A program made the translations under genes and the position numbers. Under the pieces are notes generated by a model that searched no databases, was not told where the DNA came from, and was given only the letters and a program-made list of their open reading frames with translations. A stretch of DNA of 64,000 bases from Chelativorans petroleitrophicus. GTDB taxonomy: Bacteria; Pseudomonadota; Alphaproteobacteria; Rhizobiales; Rhizobiaceae. The stretch spans positions 53,031 to 117,030 of the forward strand of contig NZ_JAODNV010000014.1 in assembly GCF_025398195.1 (NCBI RefSeq). The letters are read 5' to 3'. This document shows, in pieces, positions 63,090 to 64,000 of the stretch (position 1 is its first letter; the number at the start of each line of letters is the position of its first letter).

Positions 63090-63268
63090 TCACGGCAGGT
63101 CTCCTGGCTCGCAGGTCATCGCCTTCTGCCGGCCTTCCCGGCGCCGAAGCACCAGTGGCGTTACGCGGCAGCGGCTCGCTGCATACAGTTGCGGGGGCAG
63201 CGCCGGCCTCTCACCGGCTTCCCTCTTAGCTTCCAGGCCGGGATCGACTCGGAAGCACCGTGACATCA
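63090..63268 (-). ncRNA. Cobalamin riboswitch upstream of nrdA
   Basis: On the minus strand the leader shows TAAGAGGGAAGCCGGTGAGA, GCGCTGCCCCCGCAACTGTA, CCACTGGTGCTTCGGCG, GGGAAGGCCGGC and GAGCCAGGAGACCTGCCGTG, the canonical cobalamin riboswitch elements. It ends about 120 bases before the nrdA ATG. The stretch after it (GGGACACCCCGCCCGTGGAC on the plus strand, 63058-63077) is almost identical to that after the metE riboswitch. Apart from this leader, 62972-63400 shows no gene. Confidence 0.93.
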
Positions 63269-63400
63269 AAATCTAGTATGAAAACCATCCGAATTGTCAA
63301 GGCATAGTATCGACTTCTTCCACGAAAGCGAACGCGCAGCGGGCGACCAATAGGTCACCCGATGGTGATGCAAATCCAGAGGCGAACTTGCCGCTAGAGC

Positions 63401-63923
63401 CTACGCCTCGCGCACCTCTGTGTCAGGCTGTGCCGCATCGTTCCCATTGGCTACAGGCTGCGCTGCCGGAGTCGAAGTCGCTTGAGGGGGCGACGTAAAT
63501 TGCTTCGACGCCTGCTCGGTATGAATGAGGGAATCAATCGCGGCTTTGGTATTTTCAATGCCGCCGTCTGCGGGCGAAGGCTTGCCGGGGCCTGGTTCGA
63601 GCTCGGCAATGGTGCGCAATGCATTCTTAGAGTTCTTCATTTTGATTTTGCCGGCAAACTGCTTCAGGTTGCCTTTGCCCAGCGCTCGCGCCCTAGCCGC
63701 CATTCCACCTGCTCCCTTAAACGAAAGTGCTGCACCTACAGCGTGGAATGCGGCATCAACCAGTTCTCCCTCGACCAGCGCTTTACCCGCCCGATAAGCC
63801 CCACCTACAACCGGTAGTCCATTCAAAGCGGAATCCAATGCTTCAAGATAGCGGCCCTCTGTTAAGTGCACACCAGCATCATAAAGGGTACGAAGATTCC
63901 CCACGATCGGTAAACTGTAAGCA
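63401..63923 (-). pseudogene. Hypothetical protein fragment, 5' end cut by an IS3-like terminus
   Basis: The frame ends at 63401 and reads from about 63904 (GTG) with GNLRTLYDAGVHLTEGRYLE, LPVVGGAYRAGKALVEGELV and GAALSFKGAGGMAARARA, then a polar tail of about 70 residues rich in Pro/Ala/Thr/Gln. The Gly/Ala-rich hydrophobic middle looks like the linker (pre-toxin) regions of polymorphic toxins or Rhs proteins, but no known toxin domain is recognised. In-frame codons continue upstream to 63923, where an IS3-type end begins, so this is probably the 3' piece of a larger gene. No ribosome site supports GTG 63904. Confidence 0.45.
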
Positions 63924-64000
63924 TGAACCGCGCCGGGTTTGCCGGAGGCTGATTTGGTTTAGTTACGCGGCCATGGCTTCAGTTTCCAGAGCCGCGTAGA
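63924..64000. mobile_element. Terminus of an IS3-family element (IS51/IS407-like), continuing past the window
   Basis: Starting at 63924, TGAACCGCGCCGGGTTTGCC followed by GGAGGCT resembles the well-known TGAACCGCCCCGGG...TCCGGAGGCT terminal repeat of many alphaproteobacterial IS3-family elements. On the minus strand a reading frame entering from the right edge (YAALETEAMAA, stop at 63962-63964) ends just before it, as OrfB transposase does. Recognition is from memory of the terminus only. Confidence 0.55.

Overview
The window reads as chromosomal DNA of an alphaproteobacterium, most likely Hyphomicrobiales (Rhizobiales). This is an inference from high GC, tightly overlapping (ATGA) operons, ThuA/Gfo-Idh sugar genes, a LigM-type demethylase, TAXI-TRAP transport, intergenic REP-like hairpins and cobalamin riboswitches. 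No tRNA, rRNA or CRISPR array was seen.

Layout. 1-4060: end of a sugar-uptake/utilisation block (Tat-exported solute-binding protein, PLP dehydratase, ThuA, Gfo/Idh/MocA dehydrogenase), then a small DUF2934 gene. 4518-20334 (minus): a seven-gene alpha-glucan/trehalose operon in the order glgE - treS/maltokinase - glgB - glgX - treZ - malQ - treY, mostly with 4-base overlaps. It joins the trehalose-to-glucan GlgE route to the glucan-to-trehalose TreX/TreY/TreZ route. The last gene, treY, is cut by one in-frame TAA between two catalytic residues. 20612-23067: a MetE-C-like methyltransferase and a fumarylacetoacetase-family enzyme.

23246-31739 (plus): nine tightly packed genes centred on inositol phosphate synthase, with methyltransferase, GNAT-fold acyltransferase, phosphatase, two glycosyltransferases, sugar nucleotidyltransferase, PIG-L deacetylase and a glycosidase-like protein whose barrel half-order is swapped. 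The set looks like a pathway for an inositol-containing glycoside of unknown structure and is the best candidate here for an undescribed system.

31746-41763 (minus): two large envelope genes, both broken. A DUF11-repeat/OmpA-like gene carries a (TA)6 frameshift, a C6 frameshift and a TAG. The beta-barrel gene carries a one-base frameshift and a 2.2 kb IS1595-family element with a perfect 8-base target duplication, a passenger gene and an unlisted 31-codon gene with an exceptionally strong Shine-Dalgarno sequence.

42077-55747: catabolic genes. These are an enolase-superfamily dehydratase, a zinc alcohol dehydrogenase, a GntR regulator, LigM-type O-demethylase with MetF-like reductase, a metal-dependent amidohydrolase/decarboxylase, an IclR regulator, a TAXI-TRAP transporter, a ThDP enzyme and a TSUP permease. 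Two copies of a 14-base motif with an inverted repeat mark candidate IclR sites, and two GGTATAC-centred sites lie upstream of metF-ligM.

55729-63265 (minus): metE and nrdA each follow a cobalamin riboswitch, so the B12-independent methionine synthase and ribonucleotide reductase are probably shut off when B12 is plentiful. NrdB has Phe where the radical Tyr is expected, as in chlamydial class Ic (Mn/Fe) enzymes. The right edge (63401-64000) holds a gene fragment truncated by what looks like an IS3-family terminus.
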